NCBI RefSeq assembly: GCF_008831285.2
Contig: NC_045143.1
Location: forward strand, 13,071,214-13,135,213
Origin: Nymphaea colorata
Taxonomy: Eukaryota; Streptophyta; Magnoliopsida; Nymphaeales; Nymphaeaceae
Length of the DNA: 64,000 nt
Reading direction: 5' to 3'
This document shows positions 61,462 to 64,000 of this stretch, piece after piece. The notes under the pieces were generated by a model, which saw only the letters and a list, made by a program, of their open reading frames with translations, ran no database searches and had not been told where the DNA came from. The translations under genes and the position numbers were made by a program. Within the stretch, counting starts at the first letter, position 1. The number at the start of each line of letters is the position of its first letter.

Positions 61462-63485
61462 ATGATAAAAAACATTCATGATTATTTCAAAAGAAAAAAA
61501 GTTACTGAGCAAGAAGGAGAAAACTAAGATGTTAGAAATGAAGAAAACCAAGGTATTGCAAAGAGAGAAAACAAAGAAGCTATTGTTATTGTTGCTATTT
61601 ATTCTAGACCAAAAGCTCTTGATGTTGGTCTTTTTGAATTTGATTCTCTACTTTTTAGGTATTCAACAATTCAAACAGTAGAAAGCTTGGTGTATGATCT
61701 AGGATTGTGACATCTTAAATATGAGATATCAATAAATGAGAGAGATGAAGTTAGGTAAGCTTATATTAATATCAATATAAGCTTTATCAGTATTTATTGT
61801 CAGCTCCTTTAGATCATCCTTGTAATTTTCAAGCTTCATGGTTCCAAAAATTTGTATGATCAGAATATTCTCTCAAAATAGATAGTGTATATTGTTTGTT
61901 GTGTTGTCTATTCAGTACTCTTGCTTCAAATGGCAGTTCATTTATTACTTAAGGATTCAGGGTCTAAAAGAAGATGGGTGGTAGTGAGAAAACATGAGCA
62001 TTTCATTGTCTTGGAGAGACTAAGTCAAAATTTGTCTCATAATATGATGTACGAGCATATAATGACTTAAGTTATGAAAGCATGCACATAAATAAAATGA
62101 TTGAAAATCAAATTTTAGAGCAAGTTTAGAACAACCATTTGAGAACCATGGACATAGTTTGTTGGTTAACATTTCAAGCTTATACTTTTAAATGTCATGA
62201 TGAAAGTTCAAATTCATTAAATCAAGAAAACTTTATTGAGTTTATTAAATCTTTGGCTAGTTATAACGACAACGTTGTAGAATTTGTTTTGGATAATGTC
62301 TAATGAATGCAAGTACAATCATGCATAGTTCAAAAAGAAAATTATAGTGAGCGTTAAAATTATAAAAGAAATCGATGATGCTAAATATTGTCTTATTATT
62401 GGTGAAGCTTGAAATGATTCTAAGAGAGATCAAATGATTGTTATTAGATTTATTTATAGCCAAGGTCAAGCTCAAGAGTGAGTTTTAGATGTTGTGCATG
62501 TGAAGGATACTATAGCAATTACCTTGAAGAATGAAATTTCTACTTTATTGTCTCAACATAATCTTAGTACTCAAGATATATTGGGACAATGACATAATTG
62601 TGCTAATATTATATGAGGTGAATGAAATGAATTGCAAGCTTTATTTTTTGATAAATGTCCTCATACATATTATGTTCATTATTTTGCTCATATATAACAA
62701 CTTACATTTATTACAACTTCAAAAGAAATTGTCGATTTCTATGACTTTTTTTAGTAGTTAACATATGTAAATAATATTGTTAGTGCAAGTAATAATTGTA
62801 ATGATGAATTGCGTGAAGATCATGTAATTGAAATTGTATCTATAATTGCTATGATGAACTTGAAACAAAAAAGATAATAAAATTGAAACATTACAATATC
62901 GTGGTGATACTCAGATTCTCATTGTAAATGTCATTTTATTACAATGAGACACCATTACCATGTAGATATTTTTATTGTTACCATTAAATTATCAGCAAGT
63001 AGAATTACACTGTAGATTTAATGAGGATTCTATAGAATTATTTTGTCTGATCTTGACATTTAACCATAGAGATGGATATAGGTCATTTAATGAAGAAGAC
63101 ACATACACTCTTGCAAAGAATTTTATCCTAAAGATTTTTTGAAGCCAGATTTTTAGTCTTTATAATATCAGTTGAGACATTATAAGTATACTATCTCTTA
63201 TCGTTTAAAAATTTGAGTACACTATCAGATGTATGTCAAGCAATGATACATTGTAGAAAAAAAATTATGCTTTTGTATGCAAGTTGATCGGTCTCATTCT
63301 AACACTTCTAGTCTCTACTACAATCACAAAAATGTTGTTCTCTTCTATAAACTTATTAAAACAAGATTGCATAACAAACTGGATGATGAATTCTTTGCAA
63401 ATTGTCTACTTTTGTATATTGAAGTAGAAATTGCTCAAATGTTTGATGGCATGATATTATTGATGATTTTAATAAGATGAAATAG
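61462..63485 (+). pseudogene. TTF-type hAT transposase pseudogene
   Basis: The frame opens at ATG 61462 (MIKNIHDYFKRK), as in plant TTF-zinc-finger hAT transposases. It passes through ..FEFDSLLF and a TTF zinc finger (61780-61960: ASWFQKFV, stop, SEYSLKIDSVYCLLCCLF). The middle domain (DUF4371-like) has FKCHDESSNSLNQENFIEFI and GEA.NDSKRDQMIVIRFIY. The C-terminal hAT dimerisation part ends KTRLHNKLDDEFFANCLLL and DDIIDDFNKMK, stop at 63485. At least a dozen stops or frameshifts interrupt it, several at expected Trp codons (TGG to TGA or TAG). I could not identify the terminal inverted repeats, so the element limits are unknown. It points away from the OBERON4-like gene. Confidence 0.75.
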
Positions 63486-64000
63486 ATGAAGTATCCTATT
63501 GCATCTTTTTTATGTTAATGACTATTTGAGTCACTCATTAGATTTAATAATTAGTGATGCAGTTTTCATTTATATTTTATTATGCAGGTGAATAACAGTA
63601 TGTAACTTTTTTCAATGGAAAGTATGCAGAGGCACAATTGATTGTATTCTACATTGTTTAATTCATTGGGCAAAGTGAAGCGAGTGTTTTGATAAGGGAA
63701 CTCGCAACTTTCAATGGCATCGGGGCAAAGCACACTTGAAAAGCTTTGGCAAAGCTCGTGTGAAAGAAAACAAAAGTGCTTCTTTAAGATATGTATCATT
63801 TTTTTTTTGTTTTGGGCTCCATTGATGTACTTGTTTACCAAATTCTAGGTTTTGATCTTTGCATGGATACCTTGTACTTCTATTTATGTATATATGTTTT
63901 GGTTTGCTATAAGTGGGATCCTATAGAGAACCATATTACACTAAGAATTTACACTTTCATCACTTTAATAGAAATAGAGCACCTTACTTGGTTAGGATAG
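63486..64000. other. Sequence downstream of the hAT pseudogene, no gene seen
   Basis: AT-rich with short open frames. It probably includes the 3' end of the hAT-type element, but no terminal inverted repeat was found before the window ends. Confidence 0.4.

Overview
This is nuclear DNA from a flowering plant; the species cannot be named from the sequence. Three things point to a plant. Three LTR elements carry primer-binding sites for the plant initiator tRNA-Met (tggtatcaga...). The element families (Copia, Ty3 Tekay-type chromovirus, Ty3 Tat-type, L1-type LINE, Tourist-like MITE, TTF-type hAT) are typical of plants. The one intact protein-coding gene is an OBERON-type PHD-finger gene, a family confined to plants. 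The DNA is AT-rich. I saw no tRNA, rRNA or CRISPR.

Left part (1-13 kb). The window opens inside a minus-strand LTR of the same family as the complete element at 32-43 kb. That LTR is split by a 978-bp Tourist-like MITE holding about 635 bp of almost pure pyrimidine. Next come a scrap of minus-strand LINE reverse transcriptase and two decayed plus-strand Copia elements with short LTRs (2133-7545 and 7954-12950).

Middle (14.5-27.3 kb). A large decayed Ty3 element of Tat type lies between two very long direct repeats (about 4.1 and 3.4 kb). It keeps RNase H and integrase remnants, a satellite-like array downstream of integrase, and a long (AC)n(AT)n tract. From 27.3 to 32.4 kb there are no recognisable genes, only a possible Athila/Tat-like LTR start and a microsatellite.

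Right-middle (32.4-52 kb). A Tekay-type chromovirus (32438-43309) has 3-kb LTRs, a near-perfect target duplication, a PBS, a PPT and a C-terminal chromodomain, but its gag-pol is broken. A minus-strand L1-type LINE relic with both ORFs recognisable follows (about 45.0-49.4 kb), then a Copia RT scrap and a second small MITE-like element.

Right end (52-64 kb). The only gene I would call functional is an OBERON4/TITANIA1-like gene on the minus strand, with two coding exons, a 2.84-kb intron and a predicted product of 1235 residues. Upstream of it, pointing away, is a TTF-type hAT transposase pseudogene. The window is therefore one chromatin-reader gene beside a nested graveyard of transposable elements. 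I found no operon-like or otherwise novel multi-gene system. The most informative structures are the MITE with two empty sites in the same window, in-frame losses of RT catalytic residues, and the subrepeats of the Tat-type element.
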